NCBI RefSeq assembly: GCF_024763615.1
Contig: NC_077222.1
Coordinates: 43,524,001 to 43,588,000, forward strand
DNA: 64,000 bases
DNA from: Phlebotomus papatasi
Taxonomy: Eukaryota > Arthropoda > Insecta > Diptera > Psychodidae
Reading direction: 5' to 3'
Positions 22,201 through 31,239 of this stretch are shown here, in pieces. A program made the position numbers and the translations under genes. How positions within the stretch are numbered: the first letter of the stretch is position 1; each line of letters opens with the position of its first letter. The notes under the pieces are model-generated. The model saw nothing but the letters and a program-made list of their open reading frames with translations. It searched no databases and had not been told where the DNA came from.

Positions 22201-25200
22201 AAGTCGACCGATAACCCCTGACCCGAGCTATAAGGGGTCAAAGTTGGAAAATTGACCGGCTTCTATCTTCGGTTCTAATTAACATTTTGAGCTAAATTTT
22301 GGATTTTTGATTTCGTCTCAATGAGCACTTTCAGATGAAAGTGCTCATTGCATTGTGCAAGCGGTGCAAGTTAATCAAATTTTAGACTTTAGCTTTAGAG
22401 TGTTAGGCTATGAAGTTTCCAAAAAGTGGCGTGGGTTTGCTGTGGTTATAATAGAATCGGAGATATGAGGGGTCAAAGTTCACGAAATTCAATAAATCTT
22501 ATCTCCGGTTCTATGTGATCGATTTTGATGAGTGAGGCTGAGGGTTTCAACGAAAGATCTCACAAAATGAAATCTGTAAATATTCCTACGAATTTTATTT
22601 GGGCTTGGAACAAAATTCGTCAGAATATTTCGGCAGATTTTCTGCCTAAAAATTTCGGCAGAATTTCAAACATTTTTCGTCGCAACTTTTTTTTTTTAAA
22701 TAATAAAACCGTTAGAACTAAAAAAATGTAAATTCTTTACATAATAATTTATTTTCAGTTCAGGCTGTGCAATTTTTAGAAATTATTGTCTTCAGTATTC
22801 GTAACTTCCTCAATTTCCTCGACACACATCTCTGTTGTTACTTCCTTGTCCTCCTTCCTCTTTATAAGTTTTTGCCTCTTATAGTGTCTATCTTTTAGCT
22901 TCCTCAACTGCACTGAGAGCGTGGAGCTCATGTATTTCAACCATTCTGAAAAAGATCAGCAAAGTCACAATCAGTATCATAGTATTAGATTAGTAAAACC
23001 AAAACACTAACTCAAATCATATTCAAAATTTAACGTATTTAGTGTTAAAATCTTCCGAAAAGAACAAATATTTAGATAGAATTCATTATTCATCAAATAT
23101 TTGAATAAAAATCCATAATTTTAACTAATTTATTTTTAGTGTCCAATTTTACCCTCATAGTGTCCAAATTTAGAAACTGTACAAAATTATATCCCCTACG
23201 TGAGGCACCTTTTTCTTGCTTGCGCGTCTACGCAATTTAACATGGCGGCGTGGTGTGGTGACACTTAGAAAAAAAATCTGACGAATTCGAACAAGAAATC
23301 TGAAGTTTTTTCTGCAGACTCTCTGCGGAATCTTTACACAGAATTTCTGCAGAAAATCGGTAGATTTTTCTGAACGTTTACCGTTACAATTTAAAACCGC
23401 CGAGAGAAATCTGCGTGTAGAGACGGGAAATCACTTTTTTCTGACTTCTTTTAGAACAAAACCTAACTTTATAGAAGGCTGTAGGAAAAATAATTTTTGG
23501 GTCACTTGTGACCCAATTGTCTTTAACCCTTTAAGGACGATTGGATCACCGGTGACCCAAAAATTAAATTTTTCCTACGGCCATCTAAAGCCATGTTTCC
23601 CATGTTTCACTCTAAAAAGGCGGAAAAATGTTTTTTTCTGACCCCCAATTTTAAACCTTCTAGTCCTTAAAGGGTTAAATGATTAGGGGGAGGTAGGGCT
23701 ACTTTGAGCTGTGGGGCTACATTGTTATACGATTAGCCTCACAGCTCAAAGTAGCCCCACATCCCCCTAATATTAATGCGTGTTTTACACTTAAACAGAG
23801 AACGAGAGGACCGATGACCAATGTGTCTTTTCGGTCTCTTATTTGCCACTATGTCTGAATGAGGAATATGAACGTGTAAATCCGTTTGGTGTGAGTTGTA
23901 GGTTCCAGAGTGCCTGAAACTTATAATTCATTACTTTGAAATTTTCCTAGAAGTTATATAGAGAAAATCTTTCAGGCTTCGCACACACTTCGGCTTCAAA
24001 CACTCCTTATTTTTTCCCCATATTCCTTTAATTAAATTGATTAAAGGAATATCGGAAAAATACGAAGTGTTCTGAAGCCAGAGTATGTGCGAAACCTGAA
24101 ACCTTCCCTTACTCAATGTTGAATTTATCAAAGAAATATTCCATAACTCCCAGCATAGTATGAGTTGTATGATGAATTGCTTCAAAAGTTTCCTTGGAGA
24201 TGAAATTACCAGTTGCACGCCAAAGATAAAGTTAATTTTTTTCTTAGATCGCCATTATGAAGTTGGATATTTGGATTTTGTGTGTTTATAAGACTTTCGT
24301 TACTAAACTCTGAATTTCACAAAGACACTTCACAAAATCTTAACGAAACCAACTAAAAGGGAGATTCCTTGAAATTTTCCATAGCCTACTGGGCCTAATT
24401 GAATAGGTAATTGAACTAAAACAGAGAATTTCGAAAATTTAATCTTTCGATTTTAGCACCACTAGCGGTGGTTATATGAAGTTATGATGTTCTGAAAGGT
24501 TGTGTAGCATTTTATGCGACCTTTCATATCGAATTATTAAAACGAATTTGCAATTACGCTTTTACAAGTATGAAATTAGCCTCGATTTATAACAATTACT
24601 TTCCCAGGGAGGATGTCTTTCAATCTTTGGAAGCTGGCTTCCTGGAAAAATGTGGGAGCAATCTCAAGGCTACAATTTCAGCGGTGGACATTCCCTCTGA
24701 GGACACAATTGATGCCCTTATTCGTGCTGCTTCCACAGAACTTGGCACTGCTATTGTGGATCAGCGTCTGTGTGACATGGTCACGAGTGTGATAATGTCC
24801 TGCAACCGAGATGTCTGGAATAAGTTGGAGTCCAACATAAAGCTCGGGACAGATTCTAAACAGATCGTTGATATTCCCAATTCTGCCCAGATTCAGAACA
24901 CTACAATTGCAAATTTAATATGTTACCATGCAGAAGCCGTAAGGCGGATGATTGAGAATCTTGGGGTGAATTTTGGAGGATCAGCAAGTGCCAAGCGTTT
25001 GCAGGAGAATCTTCAAGTTGGTCAGAATCTTGTGCTGGCGATACTTCAGCAGATTTTTGATTCTATAGCTTCAGCTGTGCACGATATTATGATTTCAATG
25101 CATCGGGAACCTGCACTAAATGTCAGCACTTCTTCCAGCGTATCGCTGTACATGAAGGAACTCCAGGAATTCCTGTCAAGAGTCTGGGGAGCCCACATTG

Positions 25201-25808
25201 GGCCCTTTGCTGATAAGGAAACCGTGAATAAGTGCGGTAGAGAATTAGCTAGCCGGTGTATTGAACTCTTCATCCGGAATGTTGCTATCTTGAGGCCATT
25301 GTCTCAGATTGGCAGGAATAAGATTCGAATCGATTGCCAGCATCTAGAAGTGGTTCTCGGGGGAATTGTTGGTGATCTTGGAACCTTGGGAAAACCTTTC
25401 AGGGCAATCAGAGCATTCAATACAATCTTGACTTTTACTCCCAAGGAACTGTCTGAGCACTCAATGGACTCTGATAATCCAATTCCTTCCTACATTCTTC
25501 TTCTGATGATGTTCAGTTTTGCAGGAACCGAACTCACCAGTCCCAATGTCACAGCAGGGTGGTCTAATGAGAAACTAATGCAATGGCTCGATGGACATAC
25601 ATCAAATCGTGAAAGGTATTTGGATGAAGAGCCCCTTTCAGCTCCCCCAAATTGTAACTTTTCTTGTTTAAAATTTTGCAGGCTGGAATTGATTTCCGGG
25701 GCTCTGCACAAGTACAGAAACACGGTCAGGCAAAAAAACATCACCCAATATGACCCAATCTATCCCTTAATTGCATCTGGTCTGGAAAAGGCATTGGGGA
25801 GTCTCTGA
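19276..25808 (+). CDS. COG5: Conserved oligomeric Golgi complex subunit 5 (four coding exons)
   Basis: Subunit of lobe B of the COG tether that retrieves Golgi enzymes; the Drosophila orthologue is four way stop. Proposed exons: 19276-19312, 19372-20443, 24608-25615, 25682-25808; splice phases agree and give about 747 residues (human about 840). Seen: the N-terminal region KLAEGLEALSTELQSQV...QASHAGKLE and VNKPYEVLESKT, then in exon 3 SLYMKELQEFLSRVW and the ELFIRNVAILRPL block, and a C-terminal DPIYPLIASGLEKAL, all in family order. Start: an in-frame ATG at 19276 has purine at -3; ATG 19213 is an alternative adding 21 residues. The large second exon has no ATG at its start, so the 37-bp first exon is needed. 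Exon 3 and exon 4 are in frame through the 66-bp intron. Confidence 0.93.
19313..19371 (+). other. COG5: COG5 intron 1 (59 bp)
   Basis: GTGAGG donor and TTCTTTAG acceptor. Splicing joins KIEKD to EFYQTYLREG. Confidence 0.6.
20712..21209. mobile_element. MITE with TAGGGTAAGTGTGCC ends, copy 1 (rearranged)
   Basis: Ends TAGGGTAAGTGTGCCAAATT and AATTTGGCACACTTACCCTA. The middle carries a stretch starting CAGTAGACTCTCGCAAATTC (20876), resembling a pogo-like MITE end, which replaces about 100 bp found in the other copies. A TTTAGAGTA motif is repeated three times near 21010-21050. Confidence 0.75.
21554..22568 (-). mobile_element. Modular Helentron-like element, copy C, 5-prime truncated
   Basis: Begins (plus strand) ATTAGGTGAGATTCTTAATA, the inverted 3-prime terminus with hairpin. 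It then runs through modules 3, 2 and part of 1 and stops abruptly near AGATCTCACAAAATG. The tetranucleotide block is deleted here. Confidence 0.7.
22776..22945 (-). CDS. Exon-like ORF on the opposite strand inside COG5 intron 2
   Basis: Preceded on the minus strand by a good acceptor (GATCTTTTTCAG), it stays open for 55 codons to TAA at 22776-22778: WLKYMSSTLSVQL then a Lys/Arg-rich stretch, then an acidic tail ending EDNNF. AATAAA follows at 22748-22753 (minus strand). This is the pattern of a terminal coding exon. I do not recognise the family and found no upstream exon with a matching phase. AATTCGTCAGA motifs in inverted orientation near 22615 and 23285 suggest it could be the tail of a transposon gene. 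Confidence 0.4.
23527..23674. mobile_element. piggyBac-like MITE flanked by TTAA
   Basis: CCCTTTAAGGACGA at the left and TAGTCCTTAAAGGG at the right are inverted and immediately flanked by TTAA on both sides (23523-23526 and 23675-23678). TTAA target sites and CCC termini are the piggyBac pattern. An AAATTTTTCCTACGG arm inside is inverted relative to GTAGGAAAAATAATTTTTGG just upstream at 23480-23502. Confidence 0.65.
23684..23770. repeat. 87-bp palindromic MITE, GGGGGAGGTAGGGC ends
   Basis: TTAGGGGGAGGTAGGGCTAC and GTAGCCCCACATCCCCCTAA are inverted, with inner arms GAGCTGTGGGGC / GCCTCACAGCTC. This intact copy explains the split copy around modular element copy B. Confidence 0.75.
24454..24535 (+). 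repeat. Solo fragment of a modular-element unit
   Basis: GCACCACTAGCGGTGGTTAT, GATGTTCTGAA, TTGTGTAGCATTTTATG and CGACCTTTCAT occur in the same order as the start of module 3 of the modular element. It is too diverged to be a copy of A-F. Confidence 0.5.
25616..25681 (+). other. COG5: COG5 intron 3 (66 bp, in frame, no stop)
   Basis: GTATTT donor and TTTTGCAG acceptor. Removing it joins NRER to LELISGAL, which matches the contiguous sequence in COG5 relatives. Its length is a multiple of three with no stop, so retention would insert 22 residues. Confidence 0.85.
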
Positions 25809-25891
25809 GGGCACCGGGAATGCCCAAATTTGTAAGAGTGAGGTTATATCGAAAAATTTGTTTCCCGCGCTTTCTATACTGTCAATGTGTC

Positions 25892-25897
25892 AATAAA
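25892..25897 (+). terminator. COG5: COG5 candidate poly(A) signal
   Basis: AATAAA 84 bp after the COG5 stop and 70 bp before the next start codon. Confidence 0.55.
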
Positions 25898-25966
25898 GTA
25901 AGGTTAAGTGAAAAGAATAAAAAGTTTATTGATTGTATTTATCATATATTTATCGCATTTTTGACC

Positions 25967-26446
25967 ATGGGCAACAATCACTCAGAGCCACGCAGTTACA
26001 GAATCTCTCCTGACGCAACCCAAAGTGATATTCCCTTGGAATACATTACAATTACGGGTGCAGTCCTAAAACGCCTTGAAGCCCATGAAAGTGAGAGAAA
26101 GGGATATCCAGTCAGGACAACCAAGGAGCCCCCCAGGCCGAGACCACAGCCAGTATTCAGGGAGTCATTCAGAAGGCGGCTATGGGAACAAGACGATGCA
26201 TTGAATGAGTCCATTCGAAGGAATGAAGAAGCATTTAGACGGTCTTCTCAGAATTTGGAAGAAAAGCTTAAGAAAGCTGAAAGAAATGGGCAGAACCAGC
26301 TTAAAGGCGTTACTAATGTTCTACTCGATTGCTTGAGGACAAATTCCGGTGAATCTCTGCGGTGCGATCAGGAAATGCTTGCCTTCAATAATCAAATATT
26401 TCAGATAGCTACAGAAGGACAAAGAAAAGAGTCTGGAAAAACATAA
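25967..26446 (+). CDS. MIC19-like (CHCHD3 family) protein with reduced CHCH domain
   Basis: Encodes 159 residues. MIC19 is a MICOS subunit at mitochondrial cristae junctions. Seen: N-terminal MGNNHSEPR, fitting the N-myristoylation site of the family; an ITITGAVLKRL segment like the VIDRM/VVKRL motif of animal MIC19; a charged coiled-coil region (about 64-108); and a C-terminal LLDCLRTNSGESLRC block that aligns with the CHCH domain. Only C122 and C133 are present; the outer two cysteines of the twin CX9C pattern are replaced (Leu and Gln by my alignment). ACCATGG at 25965 is an excellent start context; the frame is open further upstream but lacks a good start. It begins 158 bp after COG5 on the same strand and has no intron. 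It could be a diverged paralogue or retrocopy rather than the main MIC19 gene. AATAAA follows at 26518. Confidence 0.8.
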   Translation: MGNNHSEPRSYRISPDATQSDIPLEYITITGAVLKRLEAHESERKGYPVRTTKEPPRPRPQPVFRESFRRRLWEQDDALNESIRRNEEAFRRSSQNLEEKLKKAERNGQNQLKGVTNVLLDCLRTNSGESLRCDQEMLAFNNQIFQIATEGQRKESGKT

Positions 26447-26559
26447 GAAAAAATATGTACAAGATAAAAAAGAAATCTTTCAGATAGCGTTTTGCATGAT
26501 TTTGTATTCCTTGCGAAAATAAAAAAAAATAAAAATAAAAAAAATTCTGATTTCCGATA

Positions 26560-27231
26560 ATTTAAATCTGCCATGATAAATTGTTTGCTGGCATGCTAAA
26601 ACAGTAATTGATTGCATTTTCCTCCCAAATATTTAGTGATATTGCAAAAAGTACGGTTTTTCGAGAGACGATATTAGTATCAAAAATTCGCAAAAAATCC
26701 CTATGAATTTTCCTTATAGACAGATTTTTTCTTAGAAATGATTTTAATTGGGAAAAAATGGAAAATGATTTATAAAAAATTCTCTGCAATTTCAGTTGCA
26801 TGACAGTGCAAAATTATGGAGGGGAAATAGAGAATGTGTAAGAAGACTTCGCGGTATGCTAGAAATTGTGAAGTTATTCATAAATGCTTTTATTTAATAA
26901 ATAAAATTATGTATTTCTTCACTAATATCTTTCTAAATTTAAAAATTCAAATGTTCAGAAGGATTATGTTTTTTTTTTATAAATTGACTTCACAGTGTTT
27001 TAATTTGTTAGAAGGGTTAGAAGTATTGTTTTGCTTAACACATTTCAGAGGCAATGGGCAAATTTATTTATATTTTCATCCTAAATATTTGTGAAATTCC
27101 GCATTATAAAATATCATTAACGTGCGTTGTCCTAAAAATTAAAACTATATCTTTTTTAATGAATAAAAAAAATAAATCTATTTCTTGAACCTTAAATCAG
27201 TCAGGAAATTTCAAAGACTTTCAAATACATA
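26560..27231. other. AT-rich intergenic, nothing recognised
   Basis: Only short frames; no element ends or RNA features found. Confidence 0.4.
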
Positions 27232-27455
27232 CAGTAGACTCTCTCTCAATCGGGAATATGGGGGAAAATGTCATCCGGTTTATCGATAGATTTGGGCGTC
27301 AAAGCCTTTGTAAATTCCACAAAAAGCGCTCAATTATAAAGAATCACGATAAAATAGGAAGAACTACAGCGAATTATCTTCATAATTAAACGTGAAAATT
27401 GTCAACAAAATTTGTCGCCCGATTGAAAAAGAGCTGATTGAGTGAGAGTCTACTG
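27232..27455. mobile_element. pogo/Tigger-like MITE, copy 3
   Basis: CAGTAGACTCTCTCTCAATC and GATTGAGTGAGAGTCTACTG are inverted; TA on both sides. Opposite orientation to the copy at 18250, judged by internal sequence. Confidence 0.8.
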
Positions 27456-27599
27456 TATTGAGAAACAAGAGAAACACACTGTTTGCATCGCGAAACCCGA
27501 GAAACCAGAAACCTCTGTCAGAAAAAATGGGAATAAGTAACCCCTTGGGAAATTTTGTTTTTTTCATAAATCGTAAAAAAGTGAAATACTTCCATTAGT

Positions 27600-27756
27600 A
27601 GAGGCATCTATACATTGGGAACAATTTTCTTCAAAGATTGCTTTTTTGAAAGTAATTGTCTGAAATGCTGTAGATAGGAACGTCATAAAAATTTGTCTGA
27701 AACGAAATTTTTAACGAAAATTGCTCCCAATGTAAAGGTAGAGGCTTTAAGACTTG
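27600..27756. repeat. MITE with AGAGGC...TTGGGAACAATTTTC ends
   Basis: TAGAGGCATCTATACATTGGG at the left is inverted at the right as CCCAATGTAAAGGTAGAGGC with an inner GAAAATTGCT. Related to the elements at 29822-29956 and 46709-46840. Confidence 0.55.
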
Positions 27757-28149
27757 TTATATAAATATAAAAATACTAATTTGAATTATTCTATAAGCGC
27801 CTTTATTTGACTATATTAGTCAGATAAACTGTATCCCTTTCCTTTTAAAGGCTTTTATATTTCATGAATTTTGTCCAATAAATTTTGTGTGGCGCGTCGC
27901 TTGTTTTATTGTAAATTAATAACAGACAAATAAGATGCACGCATTTTTTTCTTACAAATATTTAATTAATTTTATTTATTTGTGCATTATTCACTTTGAT
28001 GGCCTTGCCTTTGGATATTTGAAAAAGTATATGAAGAATGTCTCATTGAGGAGTATTACAATTTTACTGCATGAGCTAAAGAAGTTACGCTCTAGTTGAT
28101 TTAGAAAAAAAAATGGAAATTTGTTGTAGATTTACCAAAAATGGAAGTT

Positions 28150-28320
28150 ACGATAATAATAATAATAATAATGCTGGCATAACATTTCATGGAGGAACAA
28201 GGTCTTTCCGCAAGGGGATTTCTAGAAATGCATTATTAGTTTTTCTTGTACGAGATGAGGTTGTCAGTCCCATGCTCGTGGAATCAAGTGCAGTGAAGCT
28301 CCTATAATCGCGGGACCCCC
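28150..28320 (-). mobile_element. LINE 3-prime end with ATT-repeat tail
   Basis: On the minus strand a non-AT-rich stretch ends in about seven ATT units (28152-28172). A 3-prime simple-repeat tail of this kind is typical of non-LTR retrotransposons. No coding part remains. Confidence 0.45.
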
Positions 28321-28947
28321 TGTAAGTAAAAGAATTTATGTTATAAAAAGAAATAATTTCTTAAATTTCTTTTTAAGATGTTTCTATTTTGAACGAACAT
28401 ATGTTTTTATGTATCAAATAAAACCATTTTTTCATAATTTTATCTGTTAGTTCATCTTAATTTTTGTATTTTAATCAATACAAATATAACTAGAAAATAT
28501 TGCCTTAAGAAATTCTTCTTGTTAGGTTCGCCTAAACCTAAGTAACTTTGTCTCTTTCTCAAAAGTCTATTTTTAATGCCAGCTGTGCTGATTTTTTTTT
28601 AAAAATTAATGGAACTACCTCCTTCAATCAAATAAAATGTTGTACACTTTTTACAAAAAAAAAGATTAATAGAAAAATATAACTATTAATAGGACACTTG
28701 ACTCTTTATAATTGTAAAATATTTTTACTATGATCAGTGTGTATCTGTAAAAAAAACGATTGTTAAAACTGCTCTCTCTTGGAGTTCGAGCAATTAAAAT
28801 GGAAAATGTTCTATAAATGCCGCTCTGTCATATTCTCATGGGTTAAGTAAAATAATAATTTTGATATAAGAAATGAAATTACTGATAGGGAGTTCCACAT
28901 TGAGAGAATTTATCGAGGACCAAAAAAACGCGATTTCACTCAAAGTC

Positions 28948-29110
28948 AGAGAAAAATTGCATACCCGCAGAAGATATCTTTCGAATAATTTACGAGAACG
29001 CCGTGATGTATGCAAAACACTTTCTGCGCCAAATTTTCAGCCTATTTTTAGCACCAAGGATTCATAAGGAATGCATTTCAAATTTACTGATGAAAAAATA
29101 TGCATACTTT
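28948..29110 (+). repeat. Dispersed repeat, partner of 17650-17840
   Basis: Shares the ordered phrases AAAATTGCATACCC, GCGCCAAATTTTCAGCC and ATTTCAAATTTAC with 17650-17840. Confidence 0.5.
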
Positions 29111-29202
29111 AAGGAGAATTTCAAAAATGATTTTATAAATTAGCCCCCATTAATAGGCAAATTGTATCAAATTCTTTCAAACCATTAACCAAACCAAAGT
29201 GT

Positions 29203-29767
29203 ATACAGTAAAAACAAGATGAAATTGGCAAGTTGAATTCTAATTAGTTGAACTGAACTAGTTGAAATTTCGAATAACAACCACTGAAAAAATCAATTTT
29301 CAATTGAAAATTGAAAAGGAATCAATTAAGTTACAGAATTAGTAAAATTCAACCCTCGGTAATGGCCCAAATGCAATAAATAGTAGAAATAATTATTATA
29401 ATAGCACTAAAATGAAACAACAAAAAAGCGTAAACTTTAATCAAGTTACTGGTTTGAATTTTTCAACGATTATCGTGTGTAATAAAATCAATTCGATTGT
29501 CGTTGTAATTTTTCAATCGATTATCTCAGCAAAAAAATTTAACTTTCAACTAATTTCGTTTGAACTCAGTTTACTTCTTTTTATATTTTGTGTAATTTCA
29601 GTGGAACTTTTGGAGGAAAAATCAACTTACTTTGCTTTTCAACGACGAAAATTCAACTTTTTGCTTTTCAACTTTGCTTGCTACGATATTCGTTTGAAAT
29701 TTGCTACAATTATCAATGTTCTTCCATTACACGCGATTATCGTAGTAATTATTTTTTACTGTGTACC
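29203..29767. repeat. Possible inverted-repeat element with GTAYACAGTAAAAA ends
   Basis: GTATACAGTAAAAA on the left and TTTTTTACTGTGTAC on the right are inverted. The interior is low-complexity with repeated CGATTATCG-type motifs, which create a spurious 142-codon frame. Confidence 0.4.
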
Positions 29768-29821
29768 TTTTGAAGGTGGGAATCAAAATGATCCCTTATT
29801 AACACCTTTAATAATCTCTTA

Positions 29822-29956
29822 TGACCTCTACACACTATGAGCAATTTCTTTAAAAAAAAATGCTTTTTTTAAGAAAATTTACCCTTTCCTTGTAGGCAGA
29901 AACATCAGAATAAAAAAAACGCAATTTTTTGACGAAAATTGTTTCTAATGTGTAGA
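29822..29956. repeat. MITE with CTCTACACACTA ends
   Basis: CTCTACACACTATGAGCAAT and ATTGTTTCTAATGTGTAGAC are inverted. The interior GGCAGAAACATCAG is shared with the copy at 46709. Confidence 0.65.
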
Positions 29957-30210
29957 CACTATTAAATAAAATAGAGAAATAGTAAATAGTTTTTTTTGTA
30001 TATTGTGATTATAAAAGAGCATGATTTTTTGGATGTCAAAATTTTCCAAAATTTTGGAGTATATTATTACATACTGCTCTTCCAAAGAGAGCGAGCAAAG
30101 AAAGAGGGGAAATATTTTGAACGTTATTTTTGATTTTATGTGGTTAAATATGTGAAGTTGGCCATGCAACTTGCCCATCTGAAGATAGCTGAGATAGCTT
30201 TGTGCCCAAT

Positions 30211-30308
30211 TATATATACATTTATCGGCTTCGGCGTCGCTTGTGTTGTGTTTCTTCTTATCACTTGTGCTCGTCTGTGACTCTCTCCGTGACTCTTCCG
30301 ATAAAATT
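30211..30308 (+). promoter_or_regulatory. Candidate promoter and 5-prime UTR exon of the first HMGI-like gene
   Basis: TATATATA at 30211-30218 is followed about 30 bp later by a pyrimidine-rich, non-AT-rich stretch that ends at a strong donor GTAAGT (30309). A matching acceptor TTTTTGTAG ends at 30780, 28 bp before the start codon. This suggests a non-coding first exon and a 5-prime UTR intron of about 470 bp. Predicted from sequence only. Confidence 0.35.
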
Positions 30309-30808
30309 GTAAGTAAATTGTGTGAAAAAGCTAGTAAAATATTTTAAAAATTTTAGAAATATTTACCGGCATCTCCTATTTATTTAGATTTTGCAAATTT
30401 TTTTCAAATAATTGGGAATTTCATGATAAAAATGGAAATTTAATTATTGGCGTCTCAATGAAAATCTAACCGCGTAATTCTCAAAAATGGCGAAGCAATT
30501 TGCTCGAGGCGTCAGTCAATTGAGAAAAATAATTTTTTGCGATTTTTCCCTTTAGATACCCCAATATTTGGCATTTTTCCCCAATTCTCAGAACCTTTGA
30601 GGGTTTTTCTGCTATTTTTTCGCATTTTTTCCAACAGCCAGACCTTTAGAAAAAATTTTTTCTTCCCATTTTTGCAATTTGTCCGGGATTATTCTCTCAC
30701 GCTCTCTCTCACTCTCTCGCATTTCGCCGCCTCTTTTTTCGCATTTTCGCTCAATTGTTTATGGGGGCGCCTTTTTGTAGTGACATCAGTAGACCCAATC
30801 CAGAAAAG

Positions 30809-31237
30809 ATGTCTGATACCGAAGCTCCAGTTGAGGTGAAGAAGCGTGGAAGACCCGCCAAGAATAAGGATGCAACCGTGGAGAAGGAGGTAAGTTTGTT
30901 GGAGAATCTTTCACCCGGGGGTTTACTAATTTATCAAAAAAATGTTCCTATGACGCCGCTTTAGGCGAAAAAACGCGGTCATTCGGCTTCCCCGACAAAG
31001 AACAAATCGCCCGTGAAGGAGTCTGCCGGGGACAATGAGAATGGTGAGGCCCCGGCAAAGCGTGGCCGTGGAAGGCCCCCAAAGGGCTCCAAGGGCGGTG
31101 CTGCGGCCAAGAAGGCTGCCGCCGCCAAGCCCAAGGGAACCGGCCGAGGCCGTGGACGACCACCCAAGGCTAAGCCCCCAGCATCATCTGAGGACAACGA
31201 CGAGGACGAAGAGGAGGAGGAGGACGAGGAGGCTTAA
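30809..31237 (+). CDS. HMGA/HMGI-like AT-hook protein, copy 1
   Basis: Two coding exons (30809-30889 and 30965-31237; 75-bp intron with GTAAGT and TTTAG) give 117 residues. HMGA-type proteins bind the minor groove of AT-rich DNA and act as architectural chromatin factors in the nucleus. Seen: MSDTEAPVEV, a first AT-hook KKRGRPAK ending just before the intron, a second KRGRGRPPKG, an Ala/Lys-rich spacer, a third GRGRGRPPKAK, and an acidic tail (EDNDEDEEEEEDEEA). Length and layout agree with midge HMGI and vertebrate HMGA. Exon 2 is strikingly GC-rich at third positions compared with the second copy. AATAAA sites follow at 31549 and 31732. The exact orthologue name in insects is unsettled, so no symbol is given. 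Confidence 0.9.
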
Positions 31238-31239
31238 TC

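Larger units (their letters stand above)
20444..24607 (+). other. COG5: COG5 intron 2 (4164 bp) packed with mobile DNA
   Basis: The donor GTAAGT follows TTCGA and the acceptor is TTTCCCAG; splicing restores PFEEDVFQ. It contains a TAGGGTAAGTGTG MITE, modular element copy C, an exon-like ORF on the minus strand, a TTAA-flanked MITE, an 87-bp MITE and a module fragment. The other COG5 introns are about 60 bp, so this one has probably grown by insertion. Confidence 0.8.

Noticed and set aside
24570..25808. Second COG5 block as an independent gene (ATG at 24570)
   Set aside because: The first 13 codons lie before the TTTCCCAG acceptor and do not match COG5; the frame continues exactly from the first block.
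25820..25966. N-terminal extension of the MIC19-like protein
   Set aside because: It starts in the COG5 3-prime region at a weak site; MGNNHS at 25967 has a strong context and fits the family N-terminus.
29412..29840. 142-codon frame
   Set aside because: Low-complexity AT-rich sequence within an inverted-repeat element.
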